A DNA stretch of 64,000 bases from DASQUK01 sp963813485 (GTDB lineage Bacteria; Actinomycetota; Acidimicrobiia; Acidimicrobiales; VFJN01). Positions within the stretch are counted from its first letter, which is position 1; each line of letters opens with the position of its first letter. Made by a program: the position numbers and the translations under genes. The notes under the pieces are model-generated. The model had not been told where the DNA came from, searched no databases, and saw nothing but the letters and a program-made list of their open reading frames with translations. Of this stretch, positions 16,109-23,401 are shown one piece after another. The DNA lies in the NCBI GenBank assembly GCA_963813485.1, contig CAWEZE010000013.1, positions 372,001-436,000 of the forward strand. The letters run 5' to 3'.

Positions 16109-16360
16109 CCACCGGGACGGTCGCACGACGGCGCAGCTCGCCGCGATCTTCCGGCGCACGGGGAGGGCGACTTCGGCACCGCACAACCGCAGTACGCACA
16201 ACCGCAGTACGCACAACAACCGCCGCCTCCCGCGCCCACTGCTTCGTCGGGCCGCGACGAGATGCTCGACCAGCTTCGCCAACTCGGCGAACTGAGGGAC
16301 CAAGGGGTACTCACCGACGAGGAGTTCGCGGCGCAGAAGGCGAGAATCCTCGCGTCCTGA
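16109..16360 (+). pseudogene. SHOCT-domain tail cut off from the preceding membrane-protein gene
   Basis: In the frame of the preceding gene, after its TGA, the sequence encodes AQPQYAQPQYAQQPPPPAP and then GRDEMLDQLRQLGELRDQGV followed by LTDEEFAAQKARILAS and a stop. The second part is a textbook SHOCT domain. The stretch between is not convincing in that frame, while another frame reads DGRTTAQLAAIF, so the link appears to contain two or three single-base shifts (around 16106, 16153 and 16162). Either a pseudogene or sequencing errors. Confidence 0.6.
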
Positions 16361-16499
16361 CCGCGTCCCGTGTGTGCGTGTCGAGTTCGCCGACGACTGG
16401 CGGTGGCCTCGGCAAGGGTGGCGCCGTCTCCCCGTACGACGACGGCCAGCATGTCGGCGACCGCCGCTTTGAGGCGACCCTGCTGAAAGCACGCCGGTA

Positions 16500-16615
16500 G
16501 TCAGCAGCCGCGTCCCGGAACCACCCGCTAGGCGTCGTGTACCGCCGACGGTGCGCTGTTCGGATCCGTTTGCGACGAGGACGTGAGCGAAGCGTGATGG
16601 CGCAGCTGTCGCGTT
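16500..16615 (-). pseudogene. Decayed copy of the 3' end of rel
   Basis: Read leftward this gives PNSAPSAVHDA-stop-RVVPGRGC-stop, matching the end of Rel in this window (SVYDAYRVVPGRGG-stop at 36961) and the copy at 34008-34125 (PNSASSLVHDAYRVVPGRGS-stop). Synonymous differences show it is not a recent duplicate. The rest of 16361-16772 shows no gene that I can support. Confidence 0.6.
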
Positions 16616-16772
16616 CGCCGATGCCATGCGGTCCTGGCATTGGCGGGAACTCGGTGGCGGCTCGAAGCGACTTTGGATAGCGGATGAGTCGCGCGATCTG
16701 GCACGGCGTCTGATCGCTGGGGATATTCGCTCGGTTGAGGGCATGGACGGCGCGAACGAATGGGAGGGTTGG

Positions 16773-17476
16773 ATGAGACGAGTGATCGCTTCGGGTGTGG
16801 CTGCTATAGCTGCGCTCGTCCTGGTGGCGGCCCCTGTGGCTGCTCACAATGAGTGGGAGCCCGAAACGGCGGCGCCGGGCAGCATCATCGATCTCACCCT
16901 GTTCGTGGAGGACGAACAACCCGATGCGGGAACGACCACGGTCGAGTTGCACTTCCCGGTGCCGATCACCGTGGCGGCGCTACCCGCAGTGCAGGGCTGG
17001 ACCGCGACCCTCATGGACGGAGAGCTCGGCGGCCCTGCCACGGGTGTCACGTGGGCGGGAGGCCCTGCACCAGGCGATGTCGACCTACCCATCAGGCTCG
17101 GGCCGCTGCCCAGCGAACCTGGCCGCCTCCAGTTCAAGACCGTGCAGACCTACGACAACGGCGAGGTGGACCGCTGGATCGACGACTGGCCTCGCAGGCG
17201 CCGCCGAGCCCCCCGCTCCCGGTCCCGTGCTCGACCTCGTCCCCGGAGGGCCCGGCACCATCCCGGCCACCACGGCGCCGTCGACTACCACCACGGCGCC
17301 AACGACCACCACCACCGCGACTACGACCACCGAGGCCGACGAGGCAGCGTCCCAGGATGCGGACAACGACTGCCGACAGCAACGTTGTGCCCATCGTGGT
17401 CGCCGCGGCGGTGATCCTCGCCGTTGCCGGCGGCGCCTTCGCCTTCATCCGTTCCAGACGATCACCCCACACTTGA
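16773..17476 (+). CDS. YcnI/DUF1775-like surface copper-associated protein, frame interrupted twice
   Basis: A good ribosome site (GGGAGG, 16762-16767) precedes ATG 16773. The product has a signal peptide ending VAAPVAAHN, leaving an N-terminal His, then a DUF1775 domain (PGSIIDLTLFVEDEQPDAGT, WTATLMDG, LQFKTVQTYDNGEVDRWIDD). The frame is lost at ~17187 (an extra base after GACGAC) and continues in the +1 frame as AGAAEPPAPGPVLDLVPGG plus a Thr-rich linker. It shifts again at ~17371 into the C-terminal anchor NVVPIVVAAAVILAVAGG. With both shifts repaired, the layout (signal, DUF1775, Thr/Pro linker, membrane helix) is that of an intact YcnI protein. Known members bind copper; that role here is inferred. 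Confidence 0.7.
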
Positions 17477-17574
17477 TCGCGGGCCGATCGACGTCGACCT
17501 GCGATGAGTGTGCGGCGAAGTCGGGTTGCGGCCCGCGCCGAACAGCGTTCCTCGCCAGTCGGTGTCATCGGTGG

Positions 17575-18264
17575 CTAGCTCGACGGTACCGCCACCCCTT
17601 GTGCCAGCGCCGCCGTGATGGTGTCGAGTTGGTCGGTGGTGAGCTCGCCGGTGGTGCGCACAACTACGGCTCCGTCGCCGTCAACGGCGACGAAGAACGG
17701 ATAGGCCGACAACCCGACAGCTTGGGCAGCAGTGTTGTCGCCGTCGACCAACACCGGCGCGGTCCAGCCTTCGCTGGCGAGCCATGCATCCGGCGGGTAG
17801 TTCGGCCGGCTCGCGTCGATAGCCGTTGACACCGACACCAGGTCGACTCCATTGGGCAAGCCACCGTCGTCGACCCACTGCTGCACGACCGGTACCTCGC
17901 GCTGGCAGTGCGGGCACCAATGGGCCACGAACATGATCATCGTGGGACGACCATCGGCGCCGATCGTCATCGGGTCGCCGTTCTGGTCGTTGCCCGTGAG
18001 GGTGGGCAGGGTCATGCCGACGGCGGGGTCGTCGGCGCTGTCGGTGAGCTGGGGCAGCGGGTTCCCCGACACGGTGACGGTGCCGGTCGTCGCGGCGGAT
18101 GCCCCGCTGTCTCCTGCATTGGTCGCGCCGTCGTCGCCGCCGGCCGCGAGGGCTACCACCAGAGCGACGAGCATCACCGCCACGACGACGACGATCACGA
18201 CGATCGGGGTGCGGCTCTTTCTCTTGGGCCTTGGGCGGGTGGCTGGCGCGGACAAGCGGGTCAC
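17575..18264 (-). CDS. Membrane-anchored thioredoxin-fold protein with WCPHC active site
   Basis: 229 residues: a basic N-terminus, a membrane helix near 20-42 (IVVIVVVVAVMLVALVVAL), a Gly/Ala/Asp spacer, then a TlpA/AhpC-TSA thioredoxin fold on the outer face (LTGNDQNGDPMTIGADGRP, FVAHWCPHCQREVPVV). The active-site dipeptide Pro-His is the DsbA type, which favours thiol oxidation. Its GTG start overlaps the stop of the DsbB-like gene in a GTGA (18261-18264), so the two are likely a disulfide-forming pair: the DsbB-like protein reoxidises this one and passes electrons to quinone. Confidence 0.88.
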   Translation of the reverse strand: MTRLSAPATRPRPKRKSRTPIVVIVVVVAVMLVALVVALAAGGDDGATNAGDSGASAATTGTVTVSGNPLPQLTDSADDPAVGMTLPTLTGNDQNGDPMTIGADGRPTMIMFVAHWCPHCQREVPVVQQWVDDGGLPNGVDLVSVSTAIDASRPNYPPDAWLASEGWTAPVLVDGDNTAAQAVGLSAYPFFVAVDGDGAVVVRTTGELTTDQLDTITAALAQGVAVPSS

Positions 18265-18800
18265 GTGGTCTCCTTGGCGAGGATGAGCAGGACGGCGATC
18301 AGGGCGAAGCCCGACAGCGCCATCGTCGGAATGGTCATGTATCCGAGGCGCTCGACCCAGATGATCGAGCATGGGTTGGTGGGGTCGCACGAACCCGACT
18401 CGAGCGAGGGATAGCGCTCCACGAGGACGTGGTAGACGGACACGAGCCCGCCCGCCACGGCCAGCGGAAGTGCGTACCAGCGTACGGCCGCATCGCGGCG
18501 CCAGGCGGCGATGGACAGGATCAGGGCCAGCGGATACATGCCTATGCGCTGGTACCAGCACAGCCGGCACGGCGGGAAGTTGGCGACCTCGGAGTAGTAG
18601 AGGCTGCCCAGCGTCGACACGATCGCCACCCCGGCCGCCACCACGAGGGCGACGGGCCGCACGGCGTCGAGCAGGTCGACGGGCCAGTGGGTGGCGGGTC
18701 GAACGGCGCGCACCACCACCGCGGCGACGAGCCCCACGGCGGCACCCTGGGCGAACAGGGCGAGCAACGCCAAGAACAGGCTGACTTGGTCGGTCGACAT
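18261..18800 (-). CDS. DsbB/BdbC-family disulfide bond formation membrane protein
   Basis: 179 residues with four to five membrane helices. The first periplasmic loop carries CRLCWYQRIGMYP, the DsbB CxxC motif, and the second loop has the Cys pair in SGSCDPTNPCSIIWVERLGY. ATG 18800 is preceded by GAGGAAC. It is first in a two-gene operon with the WCPHC thioredoxin-fold protein. Family members reoxidise a DsbA-like partner using membrane quinone. Confidence 0.9.
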   Translation of the reverse strand: MSTDQVSLFLALLALFAQGAAVGLVAAVVVRAVRPATHWPVDLLDAVRPVALVVAAGVAIVSTLGSLYYSEVANFPPCRLCWYQRIGMYPLALILSIAAWRRDAAVRWYALPLAVAGGLVSVYHVLVERYPSLESGSCDPTNPCSIIWVERLGYMTIPTMALSGFALIAVLLILAKETT

Positions 18801-19018
18801 GAGTTCCTCGCGGGTGCGCGCATCGGCGCGCAGGCTGGGCAGACATTGGGATCGCCAACCAGCCATCGGCTCACCACGCGCGTCAGCGCACCGTAGGCCA
18901 GCACCGGCCGGACGCCTTAGCGAAGCCTCGATCCACCGATCGCAGACCCTCGACACGGGACCAGGGCGCGGGCACCCGGGGCCTCGCCGGTCCTGTTGCG
19001 GCGATGCAGGGCGACGGT

Positions 19019-19180
19019 TCAGAAACGCCCTTGGCGGCGGTCGCGTCGGTCCTCGCGCCGGTTCTGTCGGCGGTTCACCCCGTGCGACACGACGGCGGCG
19101 GTGCCGACCACTGCAGCCGTCCTGGCGACTGGAGCCCCGATGACACCGCGCCGTGCTACTCGTGCTGGTCGGAGAGGCAT
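19019..19180 (-). CDS. Small basic protein of the AVVAGTATAVSxxVxRRQ type
   Basis: Only 53 codons. ATG 19180 has a strong ribosome site (AAGGAGA) six bases upstream. The product has a Gly/Ala/Val-rich segment VARTAAVVGTAAVVSHGVNR followed by an Arg-rich tail. Similar short proteins are widespread in actinobacteria next to SHOCT and DUF1269/DUF6325 genes; no function is known. It follows the remnant at 19182-19400 by one base. Confidence 0.55.
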   Translation of the reverse strand: MPLRPARVARRGVIGAPVARTAAVVGTAAVVSHGVNRRQNRREDRRDRRQGRF

Positions 19181-19181
19181 G

Positions 19182-19400
19182 TCAGTCTCCTTCACTCATC
19201 GCAGCTTCCTCGGCCTCGATGGACGCCACGATCGCTTGGATGGGGATCCTGCCGGTGGCAATCAGCTGACCGCCAGCCCGGCGCCCATTCGGGATGACCG
19301 GTGCCGAACACCCCAGCCGACGACCCAGCCGGAACCGGAAATGGGCGAGGACCACCAGCTGAAAGATGGCGTCGGATCTCTCGACAAATGACTCCAACAA
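19182..19400 (-). pseudogene. C-terminal remnant resembling DUF1269/DUF6325 proteins
   Basis: The readable end, GGQLIATGRIPIQAIVASIE, resembles the C-terminus of DUF1269/DUF6325 family proteins (known neighbours of the small basic protein type above). Upstream the frame is not convincing and the usual N-terminal half is not found in one frame. The surrounding 18801-19018 and 19401-19653 show no gene that I can support. Confidence 0.4.
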
Positions 19401-19653
19401 ATCGCCCTACATCGCACCACGCCCGGATCCCGAATCCGGCAGGGCACCACGGCCATCGAACCCGGCGCCAGTCTCGGCCTTGTCAAGGCACAATCGACCG
19501 AGACCGCACCGCCCACGGGGGATGGTTCCGAGCGACGATCACCCGACCACCGCGGCCGGGGAGCGGGCGGGGCCTCGCATCATCCAGATCGGGTGATGTC
19601 AGCACCCGATGTGCACGACACGCTCCACGTAGCCAATGCCTAAGGAGGCGCAG

Positions 19654-20043
19654 GTGGAATCTGTACGGATTCGAAGTGGCTGGGTGACGTTCGCGGCGAT
19701 CGTCGCCGGCGTGCTGGGGGTATTCAACATCTTGAGCGGCATCGCCGCCATAGCCGAGGACGACCAGACCGAAGCGCTGCACGACGTGCTCTTCGGGGTC
19801 AACATCACCGCGTGGGGATGGTTCTGGCTCATCCTCGGGGTGCTGCAGCTCATCACCGCGTGGCTGATCTACCAACGATCCCCGGTCGGTCAGACGCTCG
19901 GGCTCATCTGGGCCTTCGTCATCGCGTCGCTCTCGGTGTTCATGATCTTCGTCGCTCCGATCTGGGCGCTCGTCGTCATGGGACTCAGCGTCACCATCAT
20001 CTGGGCGCTCACGGCGTTCCCCGAAGAGTTCGACGAAGCCTGA
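19654..20043 (+). CDS. DUF7144-like four-helix membrane protein
   Basis: 129 residues, four membrane helices with short loops: WVTFAAIVAGVLGVFNILSG; WGWFWLILGVLQLITAWLIY; GLIWAFVIASLSVFMIFV; ALVVMGLSVTIIWALTAF. GTG 19654 is chosen over ATG 19636 because a strong AAGGAGG (19642-19648) lies five bases before it. The family is common in actinobacteria and has no known function. Confidence 0.85.
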   Translation: MESVRIRSGWVTFAAIVAGVLGVFNILSGIAAIAEDDQTEALHDVLFGVNITAWGWFWLILGVLQLITAWLIYQRSPVGQTLGLIWAFVIASLSVFMIFVAPIWALVVMGLSVTIIWALTAFPEEFDEA

Positions 20044-20064
20044 CGGGAACGGTCCCCGGTCGCG

Positions 20065-21024
20065 TCAGAGGATGGCGATGGGATTGACCGGCGATCCCGT
20101 CCCGCGCTCGATTCGCAGCGGCGCAGCGACGAAGAGGAACTCCCAGCGCTTCAGCTCCTCGCATCGCCGGACGAGGTCCTCGAACTGCAGGTAGTCGAGC
20201 AGGTGGATGCCCATGGCGTTGACCGCAAGGACGTGGATCGGGAACGCGACCCCCTCGGTCGTGCTCGGGGCCGTGTCGTTGTTTCCGTCCGACCCGAGCG
20301 CGGCGACGCGTCGGTCTGCGAGGAACCGCGCCACGCTCGGGTGCAGGCCGGCCTTGCCCTTACTCGTGTCCCATGGCGGGAGCTCGGCGAGGCGCTGCGC
20401 ATGCCCGGTGCGGACGAGCAGGGTGTCGCCGACTTCCACGGTGACACCCTGCTCACGCTCTGCCGCTTCGAGGTCGTCCGCGAACACGTGCTCTCCCGGC
20501 TCGAGCCAGCGAACGCTCCACGCGCGGGGTACGTCGAGCAGCACTCCGCGACCGACGAGGCCGTCGTGCAGCAGGTCGATCGCTCCGGCTGCTGCGCCTT
20601 GCGAGGTGACCTCCGTGTCGGGCGTCCCGCCGTACAGGAAGCCTTCGTACGCAACGTGGCAGAGGGCGTCTATGTGGCTGTGCCCCTCGTTGTGGAAATC
20701 GACGCCGACGTAGTCCTTGGCGAAGCGCACGCTCCCGGATCCGATGTCGACGTCGGTCAACATCGTCATCTCGTGATGCGCCGGCTCGGGGTTGTCGACG
20801 CCCCCCTGCGTGTTGAGCGGCCGGCCGAGCGAAACCGTCACCCCGAGGCGAACCAGCCGGGCGGCGGCGGCGATCCGGTTGGCGGTGAGGTAATTGAGGG
20901 CGCCCACCTCCGCCCGCTCGCTCCAGCGACCCCAGTTGGCGACCTCCCGGAAGAGCTGGTGGAACTCGCGGGCGTTGAGATCGACGCGCCGGTCTCCCTG
21001 CCAACACTCCCGAGGCGCCATCAT
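20065..21024 (-). CDS. Cyclase-family metal-dependent hydrolase (kynurenine-formamidase-like)
   Basis: 319 residues. The metal-binding signature HxxxHxDxxxH is present as HNEGHSHIDALCH, and a GVLLDVPRAWSV strand and VEVGDTLLVRTGH segment follow as in cyclase/KynB-like enzymes. These hydrolyse amides or lactones, but the substrate is not predictable; longer actinobacterial members of this size are mostly uncharacterised. Its ATG overlaps the stop of a truncated arylsulfatase reading frame (ATGA at 21021-21024). Confidence 0.85.
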   Translation of the reverse strand: MMAPRECWQGDRRVDLNAREFHQLFREVANWGRWSERAEVGALNYLTANRIAAAARLVRLGVTVSLGRPLNTQGGVDNPEPAHHEMTMLTDVDIGSGSVRFAKDYVGVDFHNEGHSHIDALCHVAYEGFLYGGTPDTEVTSQGAAAGAIDLLHDGLVGRGVLLDVPRAWSVRWLEPGEHVFADDLEAAEREQGVTVEVGDTLLVRTGHAQRLAELPPWDTSKGKAGLHPSVARFLADRRVAALGSDGNNDTAPSTTEGVAFPIHVLAVNAMGIHLLDYLQFEDLVRRCEELKRWEFLFVAAPLRIERGTGSPVNPIAIL

Positions 21025-21212
21025 GACCTGGGTTCACAGCCGCGACCGGCCACGACAGGAAACACATCCATTGCGCCGTAGCCGACGTCATCCGAGGCGA
21101 TGACCAGGACGTTCGGCGCGTCCTCGGGCGCCTGTGGGTCCGGGAACGGCTTCCAGTCCGGTTTGGAGTCACGGATGTCGAGCACAATCGCTCCCTTGCA
21201 GGACTTCGCCAT
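21021..21212 (-). pseudogene. N-terminal fragment of an arylsulfatase
   Basis: From ATG 21212 (GAGGAG upstream) 63 codons encode an arylsulfatase N-terminus: GAIVLDIRDSKPDWKPFP, then EDAPNVLVIASDDVGYGAMD with the metal-binding DD pair. The frame then leaves the family and stops. The catalytic Cys motif and the rest of the enzyme are missing. A related full-length gene is at 29276-31648. The fragment may still be translated and couple expression of the cyclase gene. Confidence 0.75.
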
Positions 21213-21543
21213 GGCACGGCTCCTCGTTCCTGTCCCTCCGTTGGGTACGTCGGATGGGTCACCCCGACGCTCGGTGCACGATTCGCCTCCTGAGCGCCCT
21301 GACCACGACGCCCGCTCGCGCGCTCTGCGTCGACGCCGGATCTCCTGCCGCCCCGACGAATCAAGAGGGGGTTCAGGCTCATCATCATGTCCCTCGTGAT
21401 CCGTGTCGTCGCCCCATTCGGACGATTCGGCTGCGGGGGCGGTGGGCCTGGTCTTCTTCCCGCCAGCCGCTGACTGGCGATTCACCCGGTCGGGACGATG
21501 CGGCGGCTCTGGCTCGATGGTTCTGCTGATCGGTGGAGGCGTC
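21213..21543. other. Intergenic region between divergent arylsulfatase fragment and antiporter
   Basis: 331 bases with no gene I can support. It must hold the promoters of the two divergent units. No clear operator or repeat seen. Confidence 0.4.
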
Positions 21544-23346
21544 ATGACTACTGACCAGATCCTCATCGGCCTGGGGCTGACGGTCGCGCTCGCGGTGAGT
21601 TCCCAGATTCTGGCTTACGTCCTGAGGATCCCGGCCATCGTCATCCTGCTGCCTGTCGGTTTCGTCGCGGGGGCGCTCACCGACGACATTGTCCCCACCA
21701 ACATCGTCGGGTCTGCCTTCGAGCCACTGGTCTCGCTCGCGGTGGCGGTCATTCTCTTCGACAGCGGGGTGGGTCTCGATCTGCGGCGACTCGCCGGGAG
21801 CGCCCGCCGGGTCGTGACCAGTCTGATCGTGCTCGGTGTACCGCTCACCTGGGGGATCGCTGCGTTGTCGGCCGGGCTCTTCCTGGGCATGTCGCGGGGC
21901 GCCGCCATGATGATTGGCGCCATCCTCGTGGTCTCCGGTCCCACGGTCGTCGGACCGCTGCTGTCCTTCGTCCGGCCGAACCGACGGGTTCACACGATCC
22001 TCGGCTGGGAGAGCTCGGTCATCGACCCCATCGGCGGGATCCTCGGCGCGCTGACCTTTCACGCCCTGATCGCAAGCGACCCCCGCCCATTCACCTATGA
22101 GGTCGGCCAGTTCCTCGCCAGCGTCACTGTCGGCCTCGCCGGCGGTGCGGTCGGCATCGCGCTGCTGTCGCTGCTCCTCAGACGCCTCGGCCTCTCGGAG
22201 GTCCTGGGAACCTTGGGCACGCTAGCCACCGTGGTCGCCGTGGCGGCAGCGTGCGACATCGTCCGCGACGACACCGGGCTCATCGCCGCGATCGTCATGG
22301 GCATCGCCCTCGCCAACCTGCCCGGCTTCGACGTTCCCGCCAGGCGCCCATTTTTCGAGACGATCATCCAGCTCGTCATCGGCCTCCTGTTCATCTCGAT
22401 CTCGTCGACAGTCACGCCCGAGTCGGTCGGCGACGTGCTGCTGCCGACGCTGGGGCTCGTCGCCGTGCTCGTGCTCGTGGCGCGGCCGCTCGTCGCCTTC
22501 CTTGCCACGTTGCGAACCGACCTCTCGACGGGAGAACGGGCGTTCATCGGATGGATGGACCCACGCGGCATCGTTGCGGCGGCGACCGCCTCCACGTTCT
22601 CGGCGTCCCTCGTCAACGAAGGCGTGCCGGGAGCCTCGGACATCCTGCCCGCGACGTTCCTCGTCATCGTCGGCACCGTGACGCTCTACGGACTCACTGC
22701 CGGCTTCGTCGCCAGGCGGCTCGGCGTCACCCGCCCGGCGGCGTCGCTCCCACTCATCGTGGGCGGCAGCGATTGGGTGATCGACCTGGCCCGCGCATTC
22801 CGCGCACAGGGCCTGGAGGTCCTCATGTGGGCGGGCGCGCACAGGCAACGTCAGCAGATCCAGGGCGCCGGCCTGCCGCTCGCACCCGGTCGCCTTCTGG
22901 CTGAGGCCACGGGCAGCGGCGCCGAGCTCGAGGGCGTCACCTCGGTGCTGCTGCTGACCGACGAGGACGACTTCAACGCACTGGCTGCGGTGGCGCTCGA
23001 GGGCACGCTCGACGGCGGTGTCTATCGGGTCGCGGCGCCCAGCCAAGACGCCGGCGTGGTGGCGCCCTTCACCCGGGGCGACCTCCTGTTCGGCGGTCCC
23101 CTGACGGGCGTCGAGATCTCCCGACGACACCGCGAGGGAGCGGAGATCATCGTGCAGCGGTCCGATCAGTACCTCCCGGAAGGCGCGGCGCCGCTCTTCG
23201 TCGTGCATCCCGGTGGCGAGCTCGACCCCGTCACCGCCGACGCGACACCCGAGCCACAGGACGGCGACATGCTTGTGCTGCTCAGCCCGGTGCCGGAGCG
23301 GCAGACGGGTGAAGCCGCCACCCGGCGCAACAGCCACGGTGGATGA
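21544..23346 (+). CDS. CPA1-type Na+(K+)/H+ antiporter with C-terminal TrkA-N-like domain
   Basis: 600 residues. About 12 membrane helices span residues 5-390, with ILFDSGVGLDL, the antiporter core SGPTVVGPLLSF, and WESSVIDPIGGILGAL holding the ion-binding Asp. A soluble Rossmann-like domain follows (LPLIVGGSDWVIDLARAFRA...). This matches CPA1 antiporters with a nucleotide-sensing tail. ATG 21544 has GGAGG a few bases upstream. Likely role: pH and cation homeostasis at the membrane. Confidence 0.9.
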   Translation: MTTDQILIGLGLTVALAVSSQILAYVLRIPAIVILLPVGFVAGALTDDIVPTNIVGSAFEPLVSLAVAVILFDSGVGLDLRRLAGSARRVVTSLIVLGVPLTWGIAALSAGLFLGMSRGAAMMIGAILVVSGPTVVGPLLSFVRPNRRVHTILGWESSVIDPIGGILGALTFHALIASDPRPFTYEVGQFLASVTVGLAGGAVGIALLSLLLRRLGLSEVLGTLGTLATVVAVAAACDIVRDDTGLIAAIVMGIALANLPGFDVPARRPFFETIIQLVIGLLFISISSTVTPESVGDVLLPTLGLVAVLVLVARPLVAFLATLRTDLSTGERAFIGWMDPRGIVAAATASTFSASLVNEGVPGASDILPATFLVIVGTVTLYGLTAGFVARRLGVTRPAASLPLIVGGSDWVIDLARAFRAQGLEVLMWAGAHRQRQQIQGAGLPLAPGRLLAEATGSGAELEGVTSVLLLTDEDDFNALAAVALEGTLDGGVYRVAAPSQDAGVVAPFTRGDLLFGGPLTGVEISRRHREGAEIIVQRSDQYLPEGAAPLFVVHPGGELDPVTADATPEPQDGDMLVLLSPVPERQTGEAATRRNSHGG

Positions 23347-23401
23347 GGCTGCCGCAGACCCGTGAGCCTGCCGAGGTTCGTTCGTTCGGCGAGTCGGGGA
23401 G

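Noticed and set aside
15473..16744. Minus-strand 423-codon open frame opposite the SHOCT gene
   Set aside because: Low-complexity, Arg/Ser-rich, no family or ribosome site; the plus strand has a helix and SHOCT domain.
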